Source: Rhodobacterales bacterium
GTDB taxonomy: Bacteria; Pseudomonadota; Alphaproteobacteria; Rhizobiales; Stappiaceae
Direction: 5' to 3'
DNA length: 64,000 bases
Assembly (NCBI GenBank): GCA_008107755.1
Contig: VIRH01000101.1
Coordinates: forward strand, 145,636-209,635
Shown here piece after piece: positions 19,636 to 30,085 of this stretch. The translations under genes and the position numbers were made by a program. Within the stretch, counting starts at the first letter, position 1. Each line of letters opens with the position of its first letter. The notes beneath the pieces are model-generated. The model was given only the letters and a program-made list of their open reading frames with translations. It was not told where the DNA came from and searched no databases.

Positions 19636-20615
19636 CGCGCGAGAGCATCCTCAACGCGGTCATTCTGGCGTTGCTGGTCCTCGTGCCAGCCTGGGCGGTT
19701 CTGGCCGACGAGCCCTTCACCATCACGCTCGCCACCCGCGCGGTCATCCTGGCGCTGGCCGCGGTCGGGCTGAATATCGCCCTGGGGCTCGGCGGTCTGG
19801 TCAGCCTCGGGCATGCGGTCTTCTTCGGTCTCGGCGGCTACGCCATGGGCATCCTCGCCTATCATGTCCAGGCCTACGAGCCGATGTTCGAATGGCCGTT
19901 CCTGTTCGAGGGATCAAAGTCGATGCCGGCCATCTGGCTGACGGCAATCCTCGTTTCTGCGCTCGCGGCACTCGTTCTCGGGCTCCTGTCGCTGCGCACG
20001 TCCGGCGTCTACTTCATCATGATCACGCTGGCCTTCGGACAGATGTTCTACTTCTTCTCGATAAGCTGGAGCGCCTATGGCGGCGAGGACGGGCTGTCGA
20101 TCTACGTGCGCAACGGCTTCCCGGGTCTGAACACGCTCGATCCCATCCAGTTCTACGGGCTGTGTCTCGCGATCCTGGTCATTGCGCTTGTTCTCGCCTC
20201 GCGTCTGCGCCTCTCGCGTTTCGGACTGGCGTTGAATGCGGCGCGTCAGTCGCCGAAGCGGGCCGAGGCCGTCGGCCTTCAGCCGTTTCGCCTCCGGCTG
20301 ACAGCCTTCGTCCTGTCGGGCGCGATCACAGGCCTTGCCGGTGCACTGTTTGCCGATCTCAACCGCTTCGTCAGTCCGGCCATGTTCTCCTGGCAGATGT
20401 CGGGAGAAATCATGATCCTGGTCATCCTGGGCGGGGTCGGCCGCCTTTACGGTCCGGTTGCGGGCGCCATCGTCTATGTGCTTCTGGAGCACGTGCTGGG
20501 CGGCCTGTCGGAGTTCTGGCACATCTATCTGGGTTTGCTGCTTCTGGCGGTGGTCCTCTTCGTCAGGGGCGGTATCGTCGGCGCCTTGAGCGGGCGGAGG
20601 GCGGCGCATGGCTGA
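19632..20615 (+). CDS. Branched-chain amino acid-type ABC transporter permease, LivM family
   Basis: Second membrane subunit, 327 residues. Family motifs include GLNIALGLGGLVSLGHAVFF and RFGLALNAARQSPKRAEAVG, the latter being the ATPase-coupling loop. It overlaps the LivH-type gene by four bases and the following ATPase gene by eight, so the cluster is translated as a coupled unit. A short insertion around MFEWPFLFEGSKSMPAIW is seen in several relatives. Confidence 0.9.
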   Translation: MTRESILNAVILALLVLVPAWAVLADEPFTITLATRAVILALAAVGLNIALGLGGLVSLGHAVFFGLGGYAMGILAYHVQAYEPMFEWPFLFEGSKSMPAIWLTAILVSALAALVLGLLSLRTSGVYFIMITLAFGQMFYFFSISWSAYGGEDGLSIYVRNGFPGLNTLDPIQFYGLCLAILVIALVLASRLRLSRFGLALNAARQSPKRAEAVGLQPFRLRLTAFVLSGAITGLAGALFADLNRFVSPAMFSWQMSGEIMILVILGGVGRLYGPVAGAIVYVLLEHVLGGLSEFWHIYLGLLLLAVVLFVRGGIVGALSGRRAAHG

Positions 20616-21357
20616 TCCGGCTCTCGAAACCCGCGATCTTTGCAAGAGCTTCGGTGCGCTGGAGGTCAGTCGCGGCATCTCGATCAGCCTCCTGCCGGGG
20701 GAGATCCATGCGGTGATCGGTCCGAACGGGGCGGGAAAATCCACGCTGATCCAGCAGATCTGCGGCGTCACCGCGCCTGACAGCGGCAGTGTTTTCCTGC
20801 GTGGACGGGACGTCACACATCTGCCGGTCGAGAGCCGGGCAAGGGCCGGGCTGGCGCGGACGTTCCAGGTCTCGGCGCTGGCCTTGGACGATACGGTTCT
20901 GGAAAACGCCGTGGTTGGGGCAATCGGTTCGTCGGGCAAAGCGTTTCGGTTCTTTGCTCCGGCGCTGGGCGACAGGGAGCTCCGCGAGACCGCCTTCTCG
21001 GCTCTGGAGCGGGTCGGGCTTGCAGAGAAGGCCAACATGCGGGCGTCTGACCTCAGCCACGGCGAACGCCGTCAGCTCGAGGTCGCGATCGCGCTGACAC
21101 TGTCGCCGAAAGCCTTCGTGATGGATGAGCCCATGGCGGGTCTCGGCGCGGAGGGGTCGCGCATCATGACCGGCTTTCTGGACGGGCTTCGCCGGGAGGC
21201 CCCAATCCTGCTGGTGGAGCATGACATGGACGCGGTCTTTGCCCTGGCGGACAGGATCAGCGTCCTCGTCTATGGAAGCATCATTGCCAGCGGTACCGTT
21301 GAGGAGATCCGCAACGATTCCACCGTCCGGGAAGCCTATCTGGGAGAGACTGCGTGA
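20608..21357 (+). CDS. Branched-chain amino acid-type ABC transporter ATP-binding protein, LivG family
   Basis: ATPase subunit of 249 residues. Walker A GPNGAGKS, a signature region reading LSHGERRQLEVA (SHGER in place of SGGQ, common in LivG proteins), Walker B AFVMDEP and switch histidine in LLVEHDMDAVF are all present. It pairs with the LivF-type ATPase encoded next to power the importer. Start overlaps the LivM-type gene. Confidence 0.9.
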   Translation: MADPALETRDLCKSFGALEVSRGISISLLPGEIHAVIGPNGAGKSTLIQQICGVTAPDSGSVFLRGRDVTHLPVESRARAGLARTFQVSALALDDTVLENAVVGAIGSSGKAFRFFAPALGDRELRETAFSALERVGLAEKANMRASDLSHGERRQLEVAIALTLSPKAFVMDEPMAGLGAEGSRIMTGFLDGLRREAPILLVEHDMDAVFALADRISVLVYGSIIASGTVEEIRNDSTVREAYLGETA

Positions 21358-22043
21358 CGATGTTGCTGTCGCTCGAAAAGATCGAGGCGTTCTATGGTCC
21401 GGTTCAGGCGCTTTTTGGTGTCTCTCTTGACGTTGCTGAGGGCGAAGTCGTTGCGCTGATGGGGCGCAATGGCATGGGCAAGACGACGACGGTGAAATCC
21501 ATCTGTGGCCTGCTGCCGGCGAGCCGCGGCATATCCTTCGCCGGGGAGCCGATCGCGGGCCTTCCCAGCTACCGGATCGCCCGCAAGGGCATCGGCCTCG
21601 TGCCGGAAGGCCGGCGCTGCTTTGCCAGCCTGACGGTGGAAGAAAACCTGAAGGCGGCCGCCCGCAAGGGACTGTGGGATTTCGCAAGGGTGGCCGACCT
21701 CTTTCCGCGACTTGCCGAGCGGCGTCAGCAGAAAGCCGTGTCGCTGTCGGGCGGCGAGCAGCAGATGCTTGCCATCGGCCGGGCGCTGATGACAAATCCG
21801 CGCCTGCTTGTCCTAGATGAAGCGACGGAAGGACTTGCGCCGGTGGTTCGTCAGGAAATCTGGCAGGCTATCGACAGCCTGAAGCGTCAATCCGGCGTCT
21901 CCATCCTGATCGTCGACAAGTCGCTGAAGGAACTCGGGCAGGTTGCCGACAGGGGCGTGATCCTGGAGCGCGGAGAGGATGTCTGGACGGGCCGTTTTTC
22001 GGACCTCGATGCCGAAACCGCGGACCGGTTCCTGGGCGTCTGA
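21354..22043 (+). CDS. Branched-chain amino acid-type ABC transporter ATP-binding protein, LivF family
   Basis: Last gene of the importer operon, 229 residues. Walker A GRNGMGKT, signature LSGGEQQ, Walker B LLVLDEATEGLAP are intact; the switch position reads LIVDKSLKEL, where a histidine is usual, so D/K replaces H in the H-loop region. The GTG at 21354 overlaps the previous stop as GTGA; an ATG at 21360 is an alternative start. From 22044 to 22344 there is no gene, only AT-rich sequence leading to the glycerol operon promoter. Confidence 0.88.
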   Translation: MTMLLSLEKIEAFYGPVQALFGVSLDVAEGEVVALMGRNGMGKTTTVKSICGLLPASRGISFAGEPIAGLPSYRIARKGIGLVPEGRRCFASLTVEENLKAAARKGLWDFARVADLFPRLAERRQQKAVSLSGGEQQMLAIGRALMTNPRLLVLDEATEGLAPVVRQEIWQAIDSLKRQSGVSILIVDKSLKELGQVADRGVILERGEDVWTGRFSDLDAETADRFLGV

Positions 22044-22344
22044 GGCGCGCGGTTCACATTTCCTCATGCCCTTGCCGCAAGAGAAGGCTCGGTTCGTGCC
22101 CTCGAATACAGGTATTGTCATTTCGTTTCGTTGCGGAATATGCGCGTCTTCTGGTGTGACTCAGGGGCAGATTCGAAAGTATCGAAACCAGATTTTCGAT
22201 ATATCTCTCGCCGGATTTGTGCCAAAATTCCCCTGCAGGTCCGCCCTTTACGCTTTGGTGAAATGTCTCGCCAAGATCCAGGTTGCTGGAATTAAATATT
22301 TATAATCAATATCTTACGCAAAAGCTAAATCAAGATTACTAACT

Positions 22345-22395
22345 ACTAATTTTTTAGTTTGACAACATGGCGAGGCTGTGACCAAGTATTGGTCA
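22345..22395 (+). promoter_or_regulatory. Promoter and dyad operators of the glycerol transporter operon
   Basis: ACTAA/TTAGT (22345-22358) is a palindrome directly before TTGACA (22359-22364), a perfect -35. A second perfect dyad, TGACCAA-GTA-TTGGTCA, covers 22379-22395, where the -10 and start of transcription should be. This arrangement looks like a repressor-controlled promoter; the regulator is not encoded nearby (GlpR in rhizobial glp operons is the natural candidate). The -10 itself is not clear. Confidence 0.5.
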
Positions 22396-22439
22396 GCCGG
22401 ATAAACACGGCTCTTCATATCTCATGGGAGGAGATCAAG

Positions 22440-24179
<1,740 letters not shown>

Positions 24180-24198
24180 GCCACATTCCTTCGACCGC

Positions 24199-24220
24199 GG
24201 ACCGGGGCATGCCCCGGTCC
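24199..24220 (+). other. Perfect palindromic stem-loop after glpV
   Basis: A 22-base perfect palindrome built from GGACCGGGGCA and TGCCCCGGTCC lies in the 121-base gap between glpV and glpS. It lacks a U tract and is best read as an RNA-stabilising or partial-termination element favouring the binding protein. Confidence 0.55.
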
Positions 24221-24300
24221 CATCACCGAGCCGAAAGAGACAGACGGCGGTGCGGCGTGACCGCGCTGGCGGAGCCTGTCCGGATGCGGGCGACCGAAAT

Positions 24301-25365
24301 ATGTCACTAGAACTCAAGAACGTCAGCAAACGGGTTGCAGGCATCACGCATGTCAAGGAAACAAGCCTGACGCTGCAACCGGGTCATTTCAATGTGCTTC
24401 TGGGGGAAACCGGAGCCGGCAAGACGTCGCTGATCAAGCTGATGGCCGGCCTCGACAGCCTCGCTTCGGGACAGATCATCCTGAACGGGAAGGATGTCTC
24501 CAGACTGTCGGCACAAAAGCGCAATATCAGCCTCGTCCACCAGTTCTTCGTGAACTATCCGCACATGTCCGTCTTCGACAACATCGCCTCGCCGCTGAAG
24601 GTGGCGGGTATCGCGAAGTCCGAGATTGAGGGCAGGGTGGAGGAAGCGGCGAACATTCTGAAACTGAAGCCCTATCTCTCGCGCAAGCCGAACGAATTGT
24701 CCGGCGGTCAGCAGCAGCGAACCGCACTGGCACGGGCAATCGTGAAGGAAAGCGACGCCGTCTTTCTCGACGAACCGCTTGCGAACCTCGACTACAAGCT
24801 GCGCGAGGAACTGCGAGACCAGCTGCCCGAACTCTTCGCCGGGCGCGGGGCCGTCGTCGTCTATGCGACCTCCGAACCGGAGGAGGCGCTCCTGCTGGGC
24901 GGCCAGACGGCACTGATGAACGATGGCCACGTCGTCCAGTTCGGTCCGACCGCGGACATCTATCGAAAGCCAAGGGATCTGGAGGCTGCCAAGGTCTTCT
25001 CCAACCCGCCGATCAACGTCGCGCCGGTTGAAAAGCGCGGAGAGGCCATTGTCCTGAGCGAGGAGATCAGCTGGACCGCCTCAGGGGCCGCGGTTGGGCT
25101 TTCCGACGGGCACTACACGCTGGCGATACGGCCAAACCACGTCTTGCCAGTGGAGACACCCGCCCATTCGGTGCGTCTGGATGGCCATGTGCTTGTGACG
25201 GAACTCAGCGGTTCTGAAAGCAGCGCCCATTTCGACATGGACGGCCATGCCTGGGTATCGCTTTCCGCCGGTGTTCACCCCTATTCGGTCGGAGAGGTCC
25301 ACGCGTTCTTTCTGGATCCGCGACATTGCTTCTATTTCGCGCCCGACGGCGACCTGGCGGCGTGA
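24301..25365 (+). CDS. glpS: Glycerol ABC transporter ATP-binding protein GlpS
   Basis: First of two ATPases, 354 residues with a C-terminal TOBE-like domain. Walker A is GETGAGKT (35-42), the signature LSGGQQQ is intact and Walker B reads AVFLDEP. The switch position is unusual: the segment VVVYATSEPEEA has serine (S191) where MalK-like proteins have histidine. In the expected GlpS-GlpT heterodimer this places a defective switch at the same composite site that also receives GlpT's degenerate signature. Start at 24301 agrees with the family N-terminus, although the frame is open far upstream through glpV. Confidence 0.88.
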   Translation: MSLELKNVSKRVAGITHVKETSLTLQPGHFNVLLGETGAGKTSLIKLMAGLDSLASGQIILNGKDVSRLSAQKRNISLVHQFFVNYPHMSVFDNIASPLKVAGIAKSEIEGRVEEAANILKLKPYLSRKPNELSGGQQQRTALARAIVKESDAVFLDEPLANLDYKLREELRDQLPELFAGRGAVVVYATSEPEEALLLGGQTALMNDGHVVQFGPTADIYRKPRDLEAAKVFSNPPINVAPVEKRGEAIVLSEEISWTASGAAVGLSDGHYTLAIRPNHVLPVETPAHSVRLDGHVLVTELSGSESSAHFDMDGHAWVSLSAGVHPYSVGEVHAFFLDPRHCFYFAPDGDLAA

Positions 25366-25377
25366 GGACGAGTATTC

Positions 25378-26466
25378 ATGGCACAAATCAAGCTATCCAA
25401 CCTGCGGCACAGCTACACGCCCGATCCTAAGGACGATGCGGATTATGCACTCAAGAAGATCGACCTGACCTGGGACGACGGCGGCGCCTATGCGCTCCTC
25501 GGGCCGTCCGGATGCGGCAAGTCCACGCTGCTCAACATCATCTCGGGATTGCTCGTCCCCTCCGAGGGGCAGATCCTGTTCGACGGCAAGGACGTGACCG
25601 CGCTGCCGCCCGCGCGGCGCAACATCGCGCAGGTGTTCCAGTTTCCGGTCATCTACGACACGATGAGCGTCTACGACAACCTGGCTTTTCCGCTGCGCAA
25701 TCGCGGCCGGGACGAGGACCTCGTCAGGAAACGCGTGACGTCGATCGCGGAAATGCTGGAAGTGAGCGACATGCTGTCGACGCGCGCTGCGAACCTCTCG
25801 CCCGACAACAAGCAGAAGATCTCGATGGGCCGGGGCCTTGTGCGTGAGGACGTCAATGTCGTCATGTTCGACGAACCGCTGACCGTCATCGATCCGCATC
25901 TGAAATGGAAGCTTCGCTCCAAGCTGAAGGAGCTGCACCTGCGGGTGAAGGCAACCATGATCTATGTGACGCACGACCAGACGGAGGCGCTGACCTTTGC
26001 CGATCAGGTCGTCGTCATGCAGGAAGGGGAGGTCGTCCAGATCGGCAGCCCTGTGGACCTTTTCGAGCGGCCGGCGCATACGTTCGTAGGTCATTTCATC
26101 GGATCGCCGGGCATGAATGTCCTGCCGTGCGATGTCAGCGACGGCGCGGCCTTTTTCGCCGGCGAGCGGATCGCGCTGGAGGGGCCTGCCGGTGTTTCCG
26201 GCAACGGCTCCGCCGAGATCGGCATCCGGCCCGAATTCGTCTCGGTTTCCGAAAGCGGGTCGGGCCTTGCCGCGACCGTGCGCAAGGTCGCCGATATCGG
26301 GCGGCACAAGGTGGTCGAGGCTGTTGCCCATGACAGGCGCATCCATGCGATCCTGGAGGGGGAGGCCCCCGGTGCCGGTGAGACGGTCAACCTGCAGTTC
26401 ATGCAATCGCAGACACGGCTTTACAAGGATGGCTGGCTGGTGAGCCGGCCGGGGGAGGCGGCGTGA
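25378..26466 (+). CDS. glpT: Glycerol ABC transporter ATP-binding protein GlpT
   Basis: Second ATPase, 362 residues. Walker A GPSGCGKS (42-49), Q-loop QVFQFPV, Walker B VVMFDEP and the switch histidine H199 (YVTHDQTEA) are intact, but the signature motif is LSPDN (140-144) in place of LSGGQ. Together with GlpS this predicts one canonical and one degenerate ATP site. The gene begins 12 bases after glpS and ends in a TGATG junction with the first permease gene. It is not the glycerol-3-phosphate antiporter that shares the symbol in enterics. Confidence 0.88.
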   Translation: MAQIKLSNLRHSYTPDPKDDADYALKKIDLTWDDGGAYALLGPSGCGKSTLLNIISGLLVPSEGQILFDGKDVTALPPARRNIAQVFQFPVIYDTMSVYDNLAFPLRNRGRDEDLVRKRVTSIAEMLEVSDMLSTRAANLSPDNKQKISMGRGLVREDVNVVMFDEPLTVIDPHLKWKLRSKLKELHLRVKATMIYVTHDQTEALTFADQVVVMQEGEVVQIGSPVDLFERPAHTFVGHFIGSPGMNVLPCDVSDGAAFFAGERIALEGPAGVSGNGSAEIGIRPEFVSVSESGSGLAATVRKVADIGRHKVVEAVAHDRRIHAILEGEAPGAGETVNLQFMQSQTRLYKDGWLVSRPGEAA

Positions 26467-27332
26467 TGAAGACGCAAAATCAACGGGCCTGGCTGTTCGT
26501 GACGCCGGTGCTCCTGCTGGTGGCGTTCAATGCCCTCATACCGATGATGACGGTCGTGAACTATTCGGTTCAGGAGACCTTCGGCGACAACCTGTTCTTC
26601 TGGCAGGGGCTCGACTGGTTCGAGCAGGTGCTGCGGTCCGAGCGCTTTCACAATGCGCTGGGGCGCCAGTTCCTCTTCACCTTTCTGATCCTGATCATCG
26701 AGGTGCCGCTCGGCGTCGCGATCGCGCTCGCCATGCCGCGCAAGGGGCCGTGGGTGCCGGTCTGCCTCGTGACCATGGCCCTGCCCATGCTCATTCCGTG
26801 GAACGTGGTCGGCGCGATGTGGAACATCTTCACGCTGCCGGACATCGGCCTGCTCGGCTACTTCCTGAACCACACGCTGGGTCTGTCCTACGACATGACG
26901 CAGGACCCGATCGCAGCCTGGGTGACGATTGTCGTCATGGATGTCTGGCACTGGACGTCGCTGGTGGTTCTCCTGGCCTATGCCGGGCTGGTGTCGATCC
27001 CGAACGCCTACTACCAGGCGGCGGAAATCGATGCGGCGTCCCGCTGGGCGGTGTTCCGCTACATCCAGCTGCCGAAGATGAAGACCGTGCTGACCATCGC
27101 GATCCTTCTGCGCTTCATGGACAGCTTCAACATCTACACCGAGCCCTTCGTCCTGACCGGAGGCGGGCCAGGCAATTCCACGACGCTTTTGTCCATCGAT
27201 CTGGTGAAGATCGCGCTCGGCCAGTTCGATCTCGGGCCGGCCGCCGCCATGTCCCTCATCTATTTCGCCATCACGCTGCTGGCCTCCTGGCTGTTCTACA
27301 CGCTGATGACGATGAACGACAACAAGACCTGA
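26466..27332 (+). CDS. glpP: Glycerol ABC transporter permease GlpP
   Basis: MalF-type membrane subunit of about 288 residues with six predicted helices, starting WLFVTPVLLLVAFNALIPM; the EAA coupling loop reads AAEIDAASRWAVFRYIQLP. It shares a base with the glpT stop (TGATG); a GTG three bases earlier is in frame. Assignment follows from position between the GlpS/GlpT ATPases and the second permease. Confidence 0.87.
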   Translation: MKTQNQRAWLFVTPVLLLVAFNALIPMMTVVNYSVQETFGDNLFFWQGLDWFEQVLRSERFHNALGRQFLFTFLILIIEVPLGVAIALAMPRKGPWVPVCLVTMALPMLIPWNVVGAMWNIFTLPDIGLLGYFLNHTLGLSYDMTQDPIAAWVTIVVMDVWHWTSLVVLLAYAGLVSIPNAYYQAAEIDAASRWAVFRYIQLPKMKTVLTIAILLRFMDSFNIYTEPFVLTGGGPGNSTTLLSIDLVKIALGQFDLGPAAAMSLIYFAITLLASWLFYTLMTMNDNKT

Positions 27333-27343
27333 GGAGCCGCCGC

Positions 27344-28141
27344 ATGCGCCTGAAAAGCCTCGTTCCCGCGCTTTACATCCTCTTCCTGATGCTGCCGATC
27401 TACTGGCTCGTCGCGATGAGCTTCAAGACGACCAACGAGATCCTCTCCGGGTTCTCGCTGTTCCCGCAGACCTGGACATTTGCGAATTACAGGGAGATCC
27501 TCACCGATCCGACGTGGTACTGGGGCTATATCAACTCCATCATCTATGTCTCGATGAACACCGTCATATCGGTGCTTGTCGCCCTGCCTGCGGCCTATGC
27601 CTTTTCCCGCTACACCTTCGTCGGCGACAAGCATCTGTTCTTCTGGCTTCTGACGAACCGCATGGCGCCGGCGGCGGTCTTTGCGCTGCCGTTCTTCCAG
27701 CTCTATTCGGCGGTCGGCCTCTTCGACACCCATATCGCCGTCGCGTTGGCACATTGCCTCTTCAACATTCCGCTGGCCGTCTGGATCCTGGAAGGCTTCA
27801 TGAGCGGGGTGCCTAAGGAACTCGACGAGACCGCCTATGTGGACGGCTATTCCTTCCCGCGGTTTTTCGTGACGATCTTTCTGCCGGCCATCAAGTCGGG
27901 CGTCGGCGTCGCCGCGTTCTTCTGCTTCATGTTCTCCTGGGTGGAGCTTCTGCTGGCAAAGACGCTGACGGCGGTCGAAGCCAAGCCCATTGCCGCGGTG
28001 ATGACCCGGACCGCGTCTTCCGCGGGGTATGAACTGGGGCTGCTGGCCGCAGCAGGAACCCTGACGATCATTCCCGGTGCGATCGTGATCTATTTCGTGC
28101 GCAACTACATTGCCAAGGGCTTTGCCCTGGGGAGGGTGTGA
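27344..28141 (+). CDS. glpQ: Glycerol ABC transporter permease GlpQ
   Basis: MalG-type membrane subunit, 265 residues, six helices from LYILFLMLPIYWLVAMSF onward. The EAA loop reads DETAYVDGYSFPRFF, and the C-terminus ends in NYIAKGFALGRV, typical of the family. The ATG at 27344 is preceded by GAGGAG. It is coupled to the following small gene through a GTGATG junction. It is not the phosphodiesterase that shares the symbol in enterics. Confidence 0.87.
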   Translation: MRLKSLVPALYILFLMLPIYWLVAMSFKTTNEILSGFSLFPQTWTFANYREILTDPTWYWGYINSIIYVSMNTVISVLVALPAAYAFSRYTFVGDKHLFFWLLTNRMAPAAVFALPFFQLYSAVGLFDTHIAVALAHCLFNIPLAVWILEGFMSGVPKELDETAYVDGYSFPRFFVTIFLPAIKSGVGVAAFFCFMFSWVELLLAKTLTAVEAKPIAAVMTRTASSAGYELGLLAAAGTLTIIPGAIVIYFVRNYIAKGFALGRV

Positions 28142-28419
28142 TGCTGGGGTGGATGGCATGGACCTGGCCGACCGCGCTGGTGTTCGTCGGCATTTTCGCG
28201 GCGATCGGCTTGTTGACCGTTCTGGAAATCCGTTATCCGGGCGGGGCGGCCAGACGCGGCGTTCTCGGCCTGGCGACGACCCGCGGAGACCGCCTCTTCA
28301 TCACGCTTCTGGGAACCGCCTATATCTTCCTGGCCTGGCTCGGCATCTTCGGACTGCCGCTCTGGTGGCCGCTCGCGCTCAGCCTTGCCTGGGGGGCGTT
28401 CGCATTCTGGAAAGTTTGA
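28141..28419 (+). CDS. glpU: DUF2160 small membrane protein GlpU
   Basis: A 92-residue protein with two or three hydrophobic helices (TALVFVGIFAAIGLLTVLEI, LLGTAYIFLAWLGIFGLPL) and the family signature RYPGGAARRGVLGLATTRGDR. DUF2160 proteins sit at the end of rhizobial glycerol transporter operons, where the gene is called glpU; the molecular role is unknown, perhaps an accessory membrane subunit. The ATG at 28141 is favoured over GTG 28138 by spacing from GGGGAGGG. Neither glycerol kinase nor glycerol-3-phosphate dehydrogenase genes are in the window. Confidence 0.87.
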   Translation: MLGWMAWTWPTALVFVGIFAAIGLLTVLEIRYPGGAARRGVLGLATTRGDRLFITLLGTAYIFLAWLGIFGLPLWWPLALSLAWGAFAFWKV

Positions 28420-28459
28420 GGACGGGTAACCGGCAGGTGTCTGCACGCCAACCGTACCG

Positions 28460-28473
28460 ACTAAGACCGTAGT
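28460..28473. promoter_or_regulatory. Possible BlaI-type operator
   Basis: ACTA and TAGT flank six bases upstream of the BlaI-family gene. BlaI/MecI proteins bind short dyads of similar size and are usually autoregulated, but the known consensus (TACA/TGTA) is not matched, so this is weak. Confidence 0.25.
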
Positions 28474-28542
28474 AATCTGAAAGGGGTTCATGCAAGATCG
28501 AGCCTGCAAGCCGATCGAATCCGCAAGTGTCACGGGACTGTA

Positions 28543-28938
28543 ATGAGAAAGCGCAAGAGCAACGAGTTTCTGACCGAAGTCGAGCTGGAGTTCATGACCG
28601 AACTCTGGAAACTCGGCGAAGGGTCCGTGCGGGACATCCAGGAATGTCTTCCGCCGGAGCGCAAGCTCGCCTACACGTCCTGCGCCACCATCATGCGGAT
28701 TCTCGATGAGAAAGGCTTCGTGGACAGCCGCAAAGAGGGAAAGACCTTCATCTATTCCCCGCAGCTGACCAAGGACACCTACCAGTCGCGTTCTCTCAGA
28801 AATCTGTCGGACAAGCTCTTCGACGGTACGCCGGCCTCGCTGGTTGCCCGTCTCGTGGACGAATACGACCTGTCGGGGAACGACCTGGATGAAATCAGAG
28901 CGTTGCTGGACAGGAGGAGGACAGATGACGCTACTTAA
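28543..28938 (+). CDS. BlaI/MecI-family transcriptional repressor
   Basis: A 131-residue winged-helix repressor of the Penicillinase_R family: LTEVELEFMTELWKLGEGSV, then SCATIMRILDEKGFVDSRKE and YSPQLTKDTYQSRSL. Such repressors dimerise on operator DNA and are inactivated when a partner BlaR1-type membrane protease is triggered. The partner is encoded in an overlapping frame just downstream. No beta-lactamase or penicillin-binding protein gene is present, so the regulated targets are elsewhere or include the pair itself. Confidence 0.9.
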   Translation: MRKRKSNEFLTEVELEFMTELWKLGEGSVRDIQECLPPERKLAYTSCATIMRILDEKGFVDSRKEGKTFIYSPQLTKDTYQSRSLRNLSDKLFDGTPASLVARLVDEYDLSGNDLDEIRALLDRRRTDDAT

Positions 28939-30085
28939 CAGGTTGTTCGATGTTTACATCGATCTGAATATCATTCTGGCCCTGACCGCCACTTTGTGGC
29001 TGACGGCCAGGTTCCTGATGGCGCGGTCCGGCAAGAAGCCGGCCTTTTCGGTGCAGCTGGGGCTGCTCAACGGGCTGTTCACTCTGGTGCTTCTGTCTCC
29101 GATCGTGGTTGTCCTGTTTCTTGATCTGCAGGCGGCGGACGTCGTTCCGCGAGGCTATTCCGTCAACCTGGCCGATTACGCTGTGTCGCGATATCTGCGT
29201 GGCGGCATCGCGATCCCGGCGGAAGATTTCCAGTCGTTGCTGGGGCTGCGCGGAAGGTTCACCGAAACCGTCCTGACGCTGTCTTCGCCGGCAGGCGTCG
29301 CCATCGCCTCGTTGCTGCTTGTGGGGTCGGCCTTCTTCACCCTGCGCCTTTGCGCCGGGTTCGTGCGTCTGGCGCGAATGCTGTCCGCCTGCCATCACTG
29401 GCGCCGGAGTGGCAATGTCAGCCTCCTGTTGTCGGACACCGCACTGGTGCCGTTTTCCGCGCAAGGGCTCATCCGCTACTATGTGGTCATCCCCTCGGAC
29501 CTGCTTGCCAGGCCGGAGGATCTCAAGCTGGTGCTCAAGCACGAGTTTCAGCATCTGCGACAGGGTGACGTCGCATGGGAGATCGGCCTGGAAATGCTGC
29601 GTCCGCTCTTTTTCTGGAACCCGTTCTACTATCTCTGGAAAGGCGAGGTGGAACGGCTGCGGGAACTGGCCTGCGACCAGAAGGTGACGGAAGGCGGCAA
29701 GGTCGATCTCAAGGCCTATTGCCTCTGTCTCGTGCGCGCGGCCCAGTCCGGTTTCCGCAAGCGCACCGAGTTGAGGTCTCCCGCACAAAGACCTGCTGAT
29801 GCCGCCTCAGTGGCGCTGCTCGATCTTCGTGAGCGGTTCTGGCGCCGGTCTCCGTCGCGCAAGCTGCACCGGCGGATAGAGGCGCTGGTGGATGACAGGC
29901 CGCAGCATTCGCACCGGGGTCTTGTGTGTCTTGCGGTTCTGCCGCTGGCCGGGGTCGTGCTTCTGACCGCCATGTCGCTGCAAAAACCGGCGGACTGGAG
30001 CCAGGACAGGCTGATGCTGTCAGCGATCGTCAATCTGGAGCGGCTGGAGACGATCAACACGCTGGGACAGCGGCCTCTGCGCTGA
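28925..30085 (+). CDS. BlaR1-like M56 family membrane metallopeptidase
   Basis: A 386-residue membrane protein with hydrophobic segments near residues 10-25, 36-60, 125-150 and a final one near residue 345. The zinc-protease motif HEFQH is followed by a second metal-ligand candidate in RELACDQ, as in M56 peptidases. It should cleave or trigger the BlaI-type repressor encoded immediately upstream, whose frame it overlaps by 14 bases. Unlike true BlaR1 it has no penicillin-binding sensor domain after the last helix; the C-terminus is only about 40 residues, so the signal sensed is unknown. Confidence 0.85.
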   Translation: MTLLNRLFDVYIDLNIILALTATLWLTARFLMARSGKKPAFSVQLGLLNGLFTLVLLSPIVVVLFLDLQAADVVPRGYSVNLADYAVSRYLRGGIAIPAEDFQSLLGLRGRFTETVLTLSSPAGVAIASLLLVGSAFFTLRLCAGFVRLARMLSACHHWRRSGNVSLLLSDTALVPFSAQGLIRYYVVIPSDLLARPEDLKLVLKHEFQHLRQGDVAWEIGLEMLRPLFFWNPFYYLWKGEVERLRELACDQKVTEGGKVDLKAYCLCLVRAAQSGFRKRTELRSPAQRPADAASVALLDLRERFWRRSPSRKLHRRIEALVDDRPQHSHRGLVCLAVLPLAGVVLLTAMSLQKPADWSQDRLMLSAIVNLERLETINTLGQRPLR

